DNA from: Methylobacterium sp. Leaf465
GTDB taxonomy: Bacteria; Pseudomonadota; Alphaproteobacteria; Rhizobiales; Beijerinckiaceae
Assembly (NCBI RefSeq): GCF_001424705.1
Contig: NZ_LMRA01000034.1
Span: forward strand, 369,988 to 433,987
Direction: 5' to 3'
DNA: 64,000 nt
The notes beneath the pieces were generated by a model. The model was given only the letters and a program-made list of their open reading frames with translations. It made no database searches and had not been told where the DNA came from. The position numbers and the translations under genes are program-made. Positions 17,308-25,866 of this stretch are shown here, one piece after another. Position 1 is the first letter of the stretch. Each line of letters opens with the position of its first letter.

Positions 17308-18393
17308 GTGACCCAGGACAATTCCGTTCTCATCGTTTCGGACAGGCCGCAACTGGCGGCCCTGCTCTGCCGCGCCGTCGAGAACGTGCTCGCCTGCCGC
17401 TGCATCGAGCCCCGCGAGGCCCTGCCGGCGGTGCTGCCCCTCGTCGCCGTAGTCGACATCACCGGCGACGCGCGCCTCGCCGCCGCCTGGATCGTCCGGC
17501 TCCACGGCGCCCGGATCGCGAGCCTGGAGCTCACCAACCGGCCCCCCGCCGCGCGCGGCCGAGCCGCCGTCGCCACCCGCACCCTGCCGGCGGATGCACC
17601 CCGCACGGCGGTCCTCGCCACCCTCTTCGCCCTCGTGGACGCCTGGCAGGCCGCCCGCCGGAGCGCCGTCGCCGCCCCCATCCGGAAGGTCCGGGACATC
17701 GCCGAGCGGGCGCGGGCCGCCATCGGCCTGGTGGCGGGCGCCTTCGAGGCGGCCGAGGCCGGCCGTCCCGTGAGCGCGGAGGGGGTCGATGCCGGCACGG
17801 AGCTGATCCTGGCGGCCGTCTCCGATTCCGGCATCCGCACCTGGCTCGACGTCATCCAGAGCCACGACCAGCAGCTCTACCAGCACTCCCTGAGCGTCGC
17901 CGGCTACGCCGCCGCGTTCGGGGCCGGCCTGCGGCTCGCCCGCGCCGACCAGAAGCGCCTGGCCCAGGCCGCCCTCCTGCACGATGTCGGCAAGGCGAAG
18001 ATCCCCCTGGCGATCCTGAACAAGCCCGGCCGCCTCACCGCGGAGGAGATGGCGGTGATGCGCACCCATCCGGCCGTCGGCGCCGACCTCCTCGCCGCCC
18101 AGGGCGGATTCGACGCCGCGACCCTCGCCGTGGTGCGCTCGCACCACGAGATGCTCGACGGCAGCGGCTATCCCGACGGCCTCGCGGGGGCGGCGATCCC
18201 CGATCTCGTGCGCCTCGTCACCATCTGCGACATCCACTCGGCCCTGACCGAGCGGCGCCCCTATCGCGATCCGCTGCCCCACGGGGAGGCCCATGCCCTG
18301 ATGCAGGGCATGGTGCCCAAGCTCGATGCCGACCTCCTGGCGGCGTTCCGCCGGGTCGTGCTGCAGGGCGTGCTCGACGACGCCGTCGTCTGA
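17308..18393 (+). CDS. HD-GYP domain protein (probable cyclic-di-GMP phosphodiesterase)
   Basis: A 361-residue cytoplasmic protein. Residues 1-125 look like a degenerate receiver-type module (LIVSDRPQLAALLCRAVENV, AVVDITGD), lacking a clear phosphoacceptor set. The C-terminal half is an HD-GYP domain with HSLSVAGYAAAF, the HD pair in AALLHDVGKAKIPLAILNKP, THPAVGADLL, and the signature SHHEMLDGSGYPDGL, followed by CDIHSALTERRPYR. HD-GYP proteins hydrolyse c-di-GMP. The GTG at 17308 with GGA 7 bases upstream is preferred; a TTG at 17293 would add five residues. Confidence 0.88.
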   Translation: MTQDNSVLIVSDRPQLAALLCRAVENVLACRCIEPREALPAVLPLVAVVDITGDARLAAAWIVRLHGARIASLELTNRPPAARGRAAVATRTLPADAPRTAVLATLFALVDAWQAARRSAVAAPIRKVRDIAERARAAIGLVAGAFEAAEAGRPVSAEGVDAGTELILAAVSDSGIRTWLDVIQSHDQQLYQHSLSVAGYAAAFGAGLRLARADQKRLAQAALLHDVGKAKIPLAILNKPGRLTAEEMAVMRTHPAVGADLLAAQGGFDAATLAVVRSHHEMLDGSGYPDGLAGAAIPDLVRLVTICDIHSALTERRPYRDPLPHGEAHALMQGMVPKLDADLLAAFRRVVLQGVLDDAVV

Positions 18394-18743
18394 GACGCGA
18401 TCCCGGGCGCCGTCCCGCGCGGTCGAGGCCCGACGCCGTCCGGCGGTGAACGTCTCGCTATGACGAAATTCTCGGCACGATAATGCCTGTCGAACGGGAT
18501 CATCTCCCGGGGGCGCGCAGTCCGGAGAGATCCTCTCCGCCGTGGCACGCATTCAAAAGAACGTTTCATTGATTCTCGTGCGTGCAACGGGCACGTTTTC
18601 GTCAGAACGACGTCACGGAAAACCCGTGGCTGAGCCCGGTTCACAGAGCACAGATCTCTCGAATGTCCAGAGTTGGCCAGCGCTCGTCTTGAGCGATGGC
18701 GCCGTCACGTCTGGAGATCTTTGGCGTCCACGAAAGTCACCCT
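18394..18743. promoter_or_regulatory. Leader region of the sulfonate (ssu) cluster
   Basis: 350 bases without a gene, more AT-rich than the flanks. A perfect 7-bp dyad, CGGAGAG-ATC-CTCTCCG, lies at 18523-18539 and may be an operator or hairpin. The region precedes ssuE and so probably contains the promoter of the sulfonate genes; sulfur-starvation control by a CysB/Cbl-like protein would be usual for such genes, but no binding site can be proven by eye. Confidence 0.45.
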
Positions 18744-19334
18744 ATGTCGCTGCCCCGCATCGTCGGCTTCACCGCCAATCTCCAGCGCCCCTCGAAGACC
18801 CGGGCGCTGGCCGAGTCCCTCGCCGAGGCGGTGGGCACGCACCTGCGGGCCGAGATCCGCCTGTTCGACATGGTGGATGCCGGCACGGGCCTCGGGGCCG
18901 CCTGGTCGCGGGACCTGCTGCCGCTGCCGGCCCGCCGCATCGTCGAGGCCATCGAGGGCGCCGACGCGCTCATCGTCGGCTCGCCGGTCTACAAGGGCGC
19001 CTATACGGGCCTGTTCAAGCACCTGTTCGACTTCGTCGACCCGGCCGCCCTCGTGGGCAAGCCCGTGATCCTCTCGGCCACCGGCGGCGGCCCGCGCCAC
19101 GCGCTCGTGGTCGAGCATTCCTTACGCCCGCTCTTCGGGTTCTTCAGCGCCCACACCATCCCGAGCGCGGTCTACGGCTCCGACGCGGATTTTCGCGACG
19201 GCGTCCTCGTCGACGACGGCGTGAAGGCCCGCATCGCCGACGCCGCGAGCCAGCTCGCGGACCTGCTCCAGGCCCGGGCCGCCCGGATCGCCGCGCCGGA
19301 GGCCCCGGTCGCCGCCTTCGCCAGCGCCGGCTGA
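18744..19334 (+). CDS. ssuE: NAD(P)H-dependent FMN reductase SsuE/MsuE
   Basis: A 196-residue flavodoxin-like protein that supplies reduced FMN to the monooxygenase SsuD encoded downstream. The FMN-binding elements are visible: the N-terminal strand (RIVGFTANLQRPSKTRALAE), the phosphate/flavin loop GSPVYKGAYTGLFKHLFDFV and ATGGGPRHALVVEHSLRPL, which is typical of MsuE/SsuE. The start at ATG 18744 (MSLPRIVGFT) is preferred; an upstream ATG at 18696 would add 16 residues. It opens the cluster, and the next gene follows after 13 bases. Confidence 0.9.
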   Translation: MSLPRIVGFTANLQRPSKTRALAESLAEAVGTHLRAEIRLFDMVDAGTGLGAAWSRDLLPLPARRIVEAIEGADALIVGSPVYKGAYTGLFKHLFDFVDPAALVGKPVILSATGGGPRHALVVEHSLRPLFGFFSAHTIPSAVYGSDADFRDGVLVDDGVKARIADAASQLADLLQARAARIAAPEAPVAAFASAG

Positions 19335-19347
19335 AGGCGCCCCGCCG

Positions 19348-20304
19348 ATGCTCTCCCGACGCACCCTCCTCGCCGGCGCCCTGGCGGCGGGCCTGCCCGC
19401 CCCGTCCCGGGCCGGGGAGGCCGGCACCTTCCGGATCGGCTACCAGAAGAACGGCATCCTCGTCGTCGCCAAGCAGCAGGGCGCCATCGAGCGGGCGCTG
19501 AAGCCGCTGGGCGTGTCCGTGCGCTGGACCGAGTTCTCGTTCGGTCCCCCCGTCCTCGAGGCCCTCGGCGTCGGCGCCATCGATTTCGGCCAGACCGGCG
19601 CGCCGCCCCCGGTCTTCGCCCAGGCGGCCGGCAATTCCCTCCTGTACGTCGCAGCCCAGGATGCCGGCGGCTCCGGCGAGGCGATCCTGGTGCCGCAGGG
19701 GTCGCCCCTCGGGACGCTCGCCGACCTCAAGGGCAAGCGCGTCGCCTTCGCCAAGGGATCGAGCGCCCACTACCTCGTCGTCCGCGCCCTGGAGAAGGCG
19801 GGGCTGGCCTACACGGACATCGAGCCCGTGACCCTGGCGCCGGCGGATGCGGCGGCGGCCTTCGCGCGGGGCGCCGTGGACGCCTGGGCGATCTGGGACC
19901 CGTACTTCGCCATCGCCGAGCGCCAGCCCGGCACCCGCATCCTGGCCAGTGCCGCCGAGATCGAGAAGCCCACCAACTTCTTCCTGGGCAACCGCGACTT
20001 CACGCAAGGCAACGCCCCCGTGGTCCAGGCGGCGGTCGGCGCTCTCGCCGAGGTGGCCGCCTGGTGCGAGGCGCATCGCCCGGAAGTGGCCGCCCTGCTG
20101 TCGAAGGGCACCGGCGTGCCCCTCGACGCGACGCAGCGCGCCGTCGACCGCAGCGTCTACGTCATCGCGCCGCTCACCGAGGCGGTCATCGCCGGCCAGC
20201 AGCGCGTGGCCGACCGCTTCCAGGCCCTGGGCCTGATCGCCAACCCCATCCGCGTCCGCGATGCCGTGTGGACGCCGCCGGCTCCCCCGGCGAGCAAGGG
20301 CTGA
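19348..20304 (+). CDS. ssuA: Aliphatic sulfonate ABC transporter, substrate-binding protein SsuA (first copy)
   Basis: A 318-residue periplasmic solute-binding protein of the SsuA/TauA/NMT1 type. The N terminus MLSRRTLLAGALAAGLPAPSRAGE has a twin-arginine-like pair and a signal peptide. The family stretch RIGYQKNGILVVAKQQGAIE, the FSFGPPVLEALGVGAIDFGQTG segment and AFARGAVDAWAIWDPYFA are all typical. It forms the importer with the permease and ATPase that follow. A second, clearly paralogous SsuA is encoded near 23.5 kb. Confidence 0.92.
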   Translation: MLSRRTLLAGALAAGLPAPSRAGEAGTFRIGYQKNGILVVAKQQGAIERALKPLGVSVRWTEFSFGPPVLEALGVGAIDFGQTGAPPPVFAQAAGNSLLYVAAQDAGGSGEAILVPQGSPLGTLADLKGKRVAFAKGSSAHYLVVRALEKAGLAYTDIEPVTLAPADAAAAFARGAVDAWAIWDPYFAIAERQPGTRILASAAEIEKPTNFFLGNRDFTQGNAPVVQAAVGALAEVAAWCEAHRPEVAALLSKGTGVPLDATQRAVDRSVYVIAPLTEAVIAGQQRVADRFQALGLIANPIRVRDAVWTPPAPPASKG

Positions 20305-20311
20305 CCGCAGA

Positions 20312-21094
20312 ATGACCCCGTTTCTCACCACCCGCACCCTCGAGCGCCTGACGCCCTGGCTCGTGCCCGCCGTGATCCTGCTCGGCTGGCAGGTCGCCGC
20401 CTCGACGGGCCTCGTCTCCACCCGGTTCATGCCGGCCCCCTCGGGGGTCGTCGCGGCGGGCTGGGAGGCGGCGCGCAGCGGCGAGCTCTGGACCAACCTC
20501 TCGATCAGCTTCGCCCGGGCGGCCGTCGGCTTCCTCATCGGCGGCGGCATCGGCTTCGCCCTCGGCCTCGCCAACGGCCTGTCGCGCCTGTCCGAGCGCC
20601 TCACCGACACGACGCTGCAGATGATCCGCAACATCCCGCACCTGTCGCTGATCCCCCTGGTGATCCTGTGGTTCGGCATCGACGAGGAGGCCAAGCTCTT
20701 CCTCGTGGCGATCGGGGTGTTCTTCCCCGTCTACGCCAACACCCTGCACGGCATCCGCTCGGTGGACCCGCAGCTCGTGGAGATGGGCCGGGTCTACGGC
20801 ATGTCGCCCACCACGCTCTTCACCCGCGTGGTCCTGCCCGGCGCGCTGCCCTCGATCTTCGTGGGCCTGCGCTACGCGCTCGGCATCATGTGGCTGACGC
20901 TCATCGTGGCCGAGACGATCTCGGCCTCCTCGGGCCTCGGCTACATGGCGATGCAGGCCCGCGAGTTCATGCTGGTGGACGTCGTGGTGCTGGCGATCGT
21001 GATCTATGCCGGCCTCGGCAAGGCCGCCGACGCGGTCACCCGCCTGCTGGAGCGCCGGTTCCTGGCCTGGAACCCGGCCTACCGGAACGCGTGA
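20312..21094 (+). CDS. ssuC: Aliphatic sulfonate ABC transporter, permease SsuC
   Basis: A 260-residue inner-membrane permease of the BPD-type family with about six hydrophobic segments (for example PWLVPAVILLGWQVAAS and LSLIPLVILWFGI). The EAA loop is seen around EMGRVYGMSPTTLFTRVVLPGALP. GLRYALGIMWLTLIVAETI is characteristic of SsuC. The ATG at 20312 lies 8 bases after the ssuA stop, so the genes are in one operon. It pairs with SsuB and the SsuA proteins to import alkanesulfonates. Confidence 0.93.
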   Translation: MTPFLTTRTLERLTPWLVPAVILLGWQVAASTGLVSTRFMPAPSGVVAAGWEAARSGELWTNLSISFARAAVGFLIGGGIGFALGLANGLSRLSERLTDTTLQMIRNIPHLSLIPLVILWFGIDEEAKLFLVAIGVFFPVYANTLHGIRSVDPQLVEMGRVYGMSPTTLFTRVVLPGALPSIFVGLRYALGIMWLTLIVAETISASSGLGYMAMQAREFMLVDVVVLAIVIYAGLGKAADAVTRLLERRFLAWNPAYRNA

Positions 21095-21148
21095 CGCGGC
21101 GGCGGCTCCCCTCCCGAAATCCTCATCTCCCCTTCGACGGTCCGTCCC

Positions 21149-21991
21149 ATGCTCGCCACCGCCCTCCGCGTCCCCGAGGATTCCCCGATCCGCGATCCGA
21201 AACCCCGCGGGGTCGCCGCCTCGAAGGCGCCGGCCCGCGCCGCGCCGCCCTCCGCCACGGGCATCGGCGTCACCCTGCGCGACCTGCGGAAGGACTTCGA
21301 CGGCCACACGGTGATCGAGGGCCTCGACCTGCACATCCCGGCCGGGCAGTTCGTGGCCGTGGTCGGACGCTCGGGCTGCGGCAAGAGCACCCTGCTGCGC
21401 CTGATCCTCGGCCTGGAGCAGCCGAGCGCCGGCCGCATCGCCCTCGAGTCGGGCGCCGTGCGCACGCCCCCGAAGCGCATCATGTTCCAGGAGCCGCGCC
21501 TGCTGCCCTGGGCCCGGGTCGTGGACAACGTGGCGGTGGGCCTCGGCGAGGGCGGCCGCAAGGCCGAGCGCCGCGCCAGGGCGCAGGCGGCGCTGGCCGA
21601 GGTCGGCCTCTCCGAGAAGGCCGGCAACTGGCCCGCGACCCTGTCGGGCGGCCAGCGCCAGCGGGTGGCGCTCGCCCGCGCCCTCGTCAGCCGCCCGGGG
21701 CTGCTCGCCCTCGACGAGCCCCTGGGCGCCCTCGACGCCCTGACCCGCATCGACATGCAGGCGATGATCGAGCGGATCTGGCGGGCGCAGGGCTTCACCG
21801 CGATCCTCGTCACCCACGACGTCGCCGAGGCCGTGGCGATGGCCGACCGCATCCTCGTGGTGGAGGCCGGCCGCATCGCCCTCGACGTCGCCGTGGACGT
21901 GCCGCGCCCGCGCCGGCGGGGCGATGCCGACCTCGCGGCCCTGGAAGGCCGCATCCTCGACCACCTGTTGTCCGAGCGCGCGCCGTCCTGA
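21149..21991 (+). CDS. ssuB: Aliphatic sulfonate ABC transporter, ATPase SsuB
   Basis: A 280-residue ATPase with Walker [15 protein letters not shown], the signature [15 protein letters not shown], Walker [13 protein letters not shown] and the switch HD in LVTHDVAEA. The [18 protein letters not shown]-loop segment is typical of SsuB/TauB nitrate-sulfonate importers. About 40 N-terminal residues before the ABC domain are a basic, proline/alanine-rich extension. It is on the same strand 54 bases after ssuC and 31 bases before ssuD. Confidence 0.93.
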   Translation: MLATALRVPEDSPIRDPKPRGVAASKAPARAAPPSATGIGVTLRDLRKDFDGHTVIEGLDLHIPAGQFVAVVGRSGCGKSTLLRLILGLEQPSAGRIALESGAVRTPPKRIMFQEPRLLPWARVVDNVAVGLGEGGRKAERRARAQAALAEVGLSEKAGNWPATLSGGQRQRVALARALVSRPGLLALDEPLGALDALTRIDMQAMIERIWRAQGFTAILVTHDVAEAVAMADRILVVEAGRIALDVAVDVPRPRRRGDADLAALEGRILDHLLSERAPS

Positions 21992-22022
21992 GCGCCGCCT
22001 CCCCGTCCAAGAAAGATTTCCC

Positions 22023-23186
22023 ATGACCGGTCAGACCGACGTTCTCTGGTTCCTCCCGACCCACGGCGACGGCCGCTACCTCGGCGCCCAGGAGGGCGCC
22101 CGCGACGTCTCGCTCGCCTATCTGCGCCAGATCGCCCAGGCCGCGGACGAGCTCGGCTATTACGGCGTGCTCCTGCCCACCGGGCGCTCCTGCGAGGATT
22201 CCTGGGTGGTGGCCTCGGCGCTGGCGCCCCTGACGAAGCGGCTGCGCTTCCTCGTGGCCGTGCGCCCCGGCCTGCAGGAGCCGTCCATGGCCGCCCGCAT
22301 GGCCGCGACCCTCGACCGGATCTCGGACGGGCGCCTGCTCATCAACGTCGTCACGGGCGGCGATCCGGTGGAGCTGCGCGGCGACGGCGTCTTCCTCGAC
22401 CATGACGAGCGCTACGTCGTGACGGACGAGTTCCTGCACATCTGGCGCGGGCTGATGGCCGGCGAGACGGTCAGCTACGCAGGCAAGCACCTCCGGGTGG
22501 AGGAGGGCCGGGTGATCTTCCCGCCGGTGCAGACGCCCTATCCGCCGCTCTACTTCGGCGGCTCGTCGCCGGCCGGCATCGAGGTCGCGGCCGAGCATTG
22601 CGAGGTCTATCTCACCTGGGGCGAGCCCCCGGCGGGCGTCGCCGAGAAGATCGCCAAGGCCCGCGAAGCGGCCGACCGGAAAGGAAAATCCTTCTCCTAC
22701 GGCATCCGCCTGCACGTCATCGTGCGGGAGACGGAGGGCGAGGCCTGGGCCGCGGCCGAGAGCCTGATCTCGCGCCTCGACGACGCGACCATCGCCAAGG
22801 CGCAGGCCACCCTGAAGCGCCAGGATTCCGTCGGCCAGAGCCGGATGATGGCCCTGCACGGGGGCGACCGCACCAAGCTCGAGGTCTCGCCGAACCTCTG
22901 GGCCGGCGTCGGCCTGGTACGCGGCGGCGCCGGCACCGCCCTGGTCGGCTCAGCCGATCAGGTCGCCGACCGGATGAAGGAGTACATCGACCTCGGGATC
23001 GACCGCTTCATCTTGTCGGGCTACCCGCACCTGGAGGAGGCCTACCGCTTCGCCGAGCTGGTCTTCCCCAAGCTGCCCTTGCGCGCCACCACCGGCGTCG
23101 CGCCTACGAACGCCCGCAACAACGGCCCGTTCGGCGAGGTCATCGCCAACGACATCGTCCCGAGTCGGCGCATCGCGGCCCATTGA
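22023..23186 (+). CDS. ssuD: Alkanesulfonate monooxygenase SsuD
   Basis: A 387-residue FMNH2-dependent monooxygenase of the bacterial luciferase superfamily that cleaves the C-S bond of alkanesulfonates and releases sulfite and an aldehyde. Family marks are [15 protein letters not shown] at the N terminus, [17 protein letters not shown] (pocket cysteine region), [20 protein letters not shown] and [12 protein letters not shown]. The C-terminal mobile loop (RIGG-type region) and [19 protein letters not shown] are present. AAGAAAG about 9 bases upstream of ATG 22023 decides the start; the longer frame upstream overlaps ssuB. It depends on the reductase SsuE of this cluster. Confidence 0.95.
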   Translation: MTGQTDVLWFLPTHGDGRYLGAQEGARDVSLAYLRQIAQAADELGYYGVLLPTGRSCEDSWVVASALAPLTKRLRFLVAVRPGLQEPSMAARMAATLDRISDGRLLINVVTGGDPVELRGDGVFLDHDERYVVTDEFLHIWRGLMAGETVSYAGKHLRVEEGRVIFPPVQTPYPPLYFGGSSPAGIEVAAEHCEVYLTWGEPPAGVAEKIAKAREAADRKGKSFSYGIRLHVIVRETEGEAWAAAESLISRLDDATIAKAQATLKRQDSVGQSRMMALHGGDRTKLEVSPNLWAGVGLVRGGAGTALVGSADQVADRMKEYIDLGIDRFILSGYPHLEEAYRFAELVFPKLPLRATTGVAPTNARNNGPFGEVIANDIVPSRRIAAH

Positions 23187-23518
23187 GGCGCTGACGTCGA
23201 AGGCGCCTCCTCGGCGTCGCCGCCGCTCATCGCGGGCACGACGCGGTGTCCGCGCTCCTCGCCCCGCAGGCGGCGACCGTATTCACGCATCCGCCTCTGC
23301 AAGCTCGGCGCGTCCCTCTCCCCCTTGTGGGAGAGGTGAGGAGTGGGGGGCGGGTGACCCTCAGCCGGCCGAGGCTGGCGGAGCCACCCCCACCTCCCAC
23401 TCCTCCCCACGAGGGGGAGGAGGGCCGCGTCGTGCCGACATGTGGAAATCCGGTCGCCGCAGGCGGGGAGAGAGCCTTGCCGGCGCTCCACCCCACCCCC
23501 AGCCCAGAGGACAGTCCC
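23187..23518. repeat. Intergenic region with imperfect inverted-repeat (MITE/REP-like) element
   Basis: 332 bases without a gene. Left arm (23314-23350, CCCTCTCCCCCTTGTGGGAG onward) and right arm (about 23391-23433, CCCCCACCTCCCACTCCTCC onward) are imperfect inverted copies of each other, enclosing a CAGCC...GGCTG hairpin core. This looks like a mobile palindromic repeat of the kind scattered through Rhizobiales genomes. It separates the second ssuA from the ssu operon. Confidence 0.65.
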
Positions 23519-24499
23519 ATGCCCGCCGCCACCCACGCGCTCGCGCTCCGCTCCGACGGCACCCGCCGCGCCGGGATCCTGCTCGCCGCCCTGGCCGTGC
23601 TGACCTTCGGCGTCCTGCACGCCCGCGCGGACGAGAAGGTGATCCGCATCGGCTACCAGAAATACGGCACCCTGGTGCTGCTCAAGGGCAAGGGCCTGCT
23701 GGAGCAGCGCCTGAAGCCGCTCGGCTACCGCGTCACCTGGGCCGAGTTCCCCTCGGGGCCGCCCCTGATGGAGGCGCTGAATGCCGGGGCCGTCGATCTC
23801 GGCTCGGCCGGCGAGGCCCCCCCGATCTTCGCCCAGGCCGCCAACCCGGACCTGCTCTATGTCGGCCACGAGCCCGCAGCCCCCAAGGGCGAGGCGATCC
23901 TGGTGGCCCAGGACGGCCCGATCCGCACGGTCGCGGACCTCCGCGGCAAGAAGATCGCCCTGAACAAGGGCTCGAACGTCCATTACTTCCTGGTCCGGGC
24001 CCTGGAGCAGGCGGGGGTGCCCTACGAGGCGGTGACGCCGACCTTCCTGGCGCCGGCCGACGGGGCCGCCGCCTTCGCGCGGGGCGCCGTGGACGCCTGG
24101 GCGATCTGGGACCCCTACCTCGCCTCGGGCGAGCGCAGCACCGGCGGTCGCATCCTCGCCGACGGCACCGGCCTCGTGCCGAACCGCCAGTTCTACCTCT
24201 CGACCCGCGCCTTCGCCGCCGCGCACGGCCCGGCCCTCGACGCGACGCTCGCCGCCATCGGCGCGATCGACGCCTGGGCCAAGGACAACACCGACGCGGT
24301 GGCGGCCGAACTCGCCCCCTCCGTCGGCATCCCGGCGCCGATTCTCACGGTGGCCCTGCGCCGCCTCACCTACGGAGTCACGCCGCTGAACGCCGAGACC
24401 ACCGCCGACCAGCAGCGGGTCGCCGACACCTTCCACCGCCTCGGCCTGCTGCCGAAGCCCGTGGACGTCGCCGCGGCGGTGAGGAAGCCCGGGAGTTGA
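23519..24499 (+). CDS. ssuA: Aliphatic sulfonate-binding protein SsuA (second copy)
   Basis: A 326-residue periplasmic binding protein with a signal peptide (GILLAALAVLTFGVLHARADE, cleaved after ARA). It is paralogous to the protein encoded at 19348: both share the IGYQK, EFxxGPPxxEAL, APADxAAAFARGAVDAWAIWDP and C-terminal QQRVAD segments, while the substrate-loop regions differ. It may present a different sulfonate to the same SsuBC. GAGGAC lies 7-12 bases upstream of ATG 23519. The gene is separated from ssuD by an inverted-repeat element, so it could have its own promoter. Confidence 0.92.
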   Translation: MPAATHALALRSDGTRRAGILLAALAVLTFGVLHARADEKVIRIGYQKYGTLVLLKGKGLLEQRLKPLGYRVTWAEFPSGPPLMEALNAGAVDLGSAGEAPPIFAQAANPDLLYVGHEPAAPKGEAILVAQDGPIRTVADLRGKKIALNKGSNVHYFLVRALEQAGVPYEAVTPTFLAPADGAAAFARGAVDAWAIWDPYLASGERSTGGRILADGTGLVPNRQFYLSTRAFAAAHGPALDATLAAIGAIDAWAKDNTDAVAAELAPSVGIPAPILTVALRRLTYGVTPLNAETTADQQRVADTFHRLGLLPKPVDVAAAVRKPGS

Positions 24500-24505
24500 G
24501 GCGGC

Positions 24506-25741
24506 TCAGCCCGGCAGCACCGGCGCCTTGACCGCCGGCAGGCGGTCGAGATCCGCCGGATTGAGGTGGGTGTGCGCCGCCACCAGGGCGTGCGGGGTGA
24601 GGGCGAGCCACTGGCGCAGGGAGATGTCCGCGTAGGTCGGGCTGCGGAACATCTCCAGGAAGGTCAGGGGCGTCGGGCCGGTGTTCTCGATGTAGTGGCC
24701 CATGGCGAAGGGGACGTAGCCGACGTCGCCGGCCTGGTAGTCGAAGGTGCGGGCCTTCGATTCCGAGCCGAACACCGTCATGCGGCCCTGGCCCGCGATG
24801 TAGAACTGCCACTCGTCGCCGTTCGGGTGCCAGTGCAGCTCGCGGATGGCTCCGGGCTCCAGCTCCACCAGGGCGGCCGCGATGGTCTTCGAGGCCTTGA
24901 ACACCGAGGAATCGGTGATGCGCACGGTGCCGCCCGGCAGGCTGAGGGGGGCCTGGGCCAGCATCCGGTGGCTGAAGGGCTCCGGCACCGGGCCGCTGCC
25001 GCCCATCCGGTCCGCGTCGAGGGGGCCGGGCATCGGCCCCGGGAAGATGTAGAGTTCCTTCTCCGGCACGCCCGCGAAGGCGCTCTCCGGCAGGCCGAAA
25101 TTCTTGGCCAGGATGTCCCTCGGCGTATGCGCCATCCAGTCGGTCAGGAGGAAGGTGGAATCCTCCGAGAACCCGCCATCGTCGAAGACCAGCAGGAACT
25201 CGCAGCCGTCGACGCCGTCGGCGGACAGGCCCTGGATCGAATGCGGGATGCCCGAGGGGAAGTACCAGAGGTCGCCCGCGCCGACATCGTCCGCGAAGGT
25301 CCGCCCCTGCGCGTCCACCGCGGTGATCCGGGCCCGGCCCTTCAGCATGTAGGCCCACTCGGCCTCCTTGTGCCAATGCATCTCGCGCACCACCCCGGCG
25401 CCGAGCCGCATGTTCACCCCCGCCATCGCCTTCGACACCGGCAGTTCGCGGATCGTCGTCTGCCGGGCCCAGCCCCCCTCCTCGAGGCGCATGTGGCTGT
25501 CGGCGAAGGACCATTTCAGGTTCGGCATCGTGCCGTGGTCGGTCCGGGGCGGGCGCAGGGTGAAGGGGTCCTGCGCCTCCCGGGCCGGGTTGCGGGGCCC
25601 CAGGATCGAGGCGCCGTCCTTGCCCCGGATCGGGCTCTGCGCCCCGGGGGCCGCGGGCTGAGCCTGCGCGCCGGCCACGGTGAGGAGGGAGCCCCCGGCG
25701 GCGGTGGCGGCCAGGAGGCTTCGGCGGGACAGGTCGGTCAT
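24506..25741 (-). CDS. oxdC: Bicupin oxalate decarboxylase, Tat-exported
   Basis: A 411-residue bicupin with a twin-arginine signal ([20 protein letters not shown]), hence probably periplasmic. Both manganese-binding cupin motifs are intact: [14 protein letters not shown] in the first domain and [17 protein letters not shown] in the second, each with its later histidine (GIPHSIQ and MGHYIEN). The active-site lid of the first domain reads SEDST, versus SENST in Bacillus OxdC (recalled). The proton-donor glutamate is kept, which favours decarboxylase over oxidase activity. The enzyme converts oxalate to formate and CO2; formate would be usable by a methylotroph. Stop codons of this gene and ssuA2 face each other 6 bases apart. 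Confidence 0.9.
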   Translation of the reverse strand: MTDLSRRSLLAATAAGGSLLTVAGAQAQPAAPGAQSPIRGKDGASILGPRNPAREAQDPFTLRPPRTDHGTMPNLKWSFADSHMRLEEGGWARQTTIRELPVSKAMAGVNMRLGAGVVREMHWHKEAEWAYMLKGRARITAVDAQGRTFADDVGAGDLWYFPSGIPHSIQGLSADGVDGCEFLLVFDDGGFSEDSTFLLTDWMAHTPRDILAKNFGLPESAFAGVPEKELYIFPGPMPGPLDADRMGGSGPVPEPFSHRMLAQAPLSLPGGTVRITDSSVFKASKTIAAALVELEPGAIRELHWHPNGDEWQFYIAGQGRMTVFGSESKARTFDYQAGDVGYVPFAMGHYIENTGPTPLTFLEMFRSPTYADISLRQWLALTPHALVAAHTHLNPADLDRLPAVKAPVLPG

Positions 25742-25866
25742 GGGCAGCGGGTCTCGGGCATCGGGTCGCGTCTGGCGTCCGGGAGCGCCGCTGGGCGCCC
25801 CCACGCCCTCGTCAATCGGCCCCGCCGCCGGCCGTTCCGTGCCTCACGGCCTCGTGCGGCGGCCCG

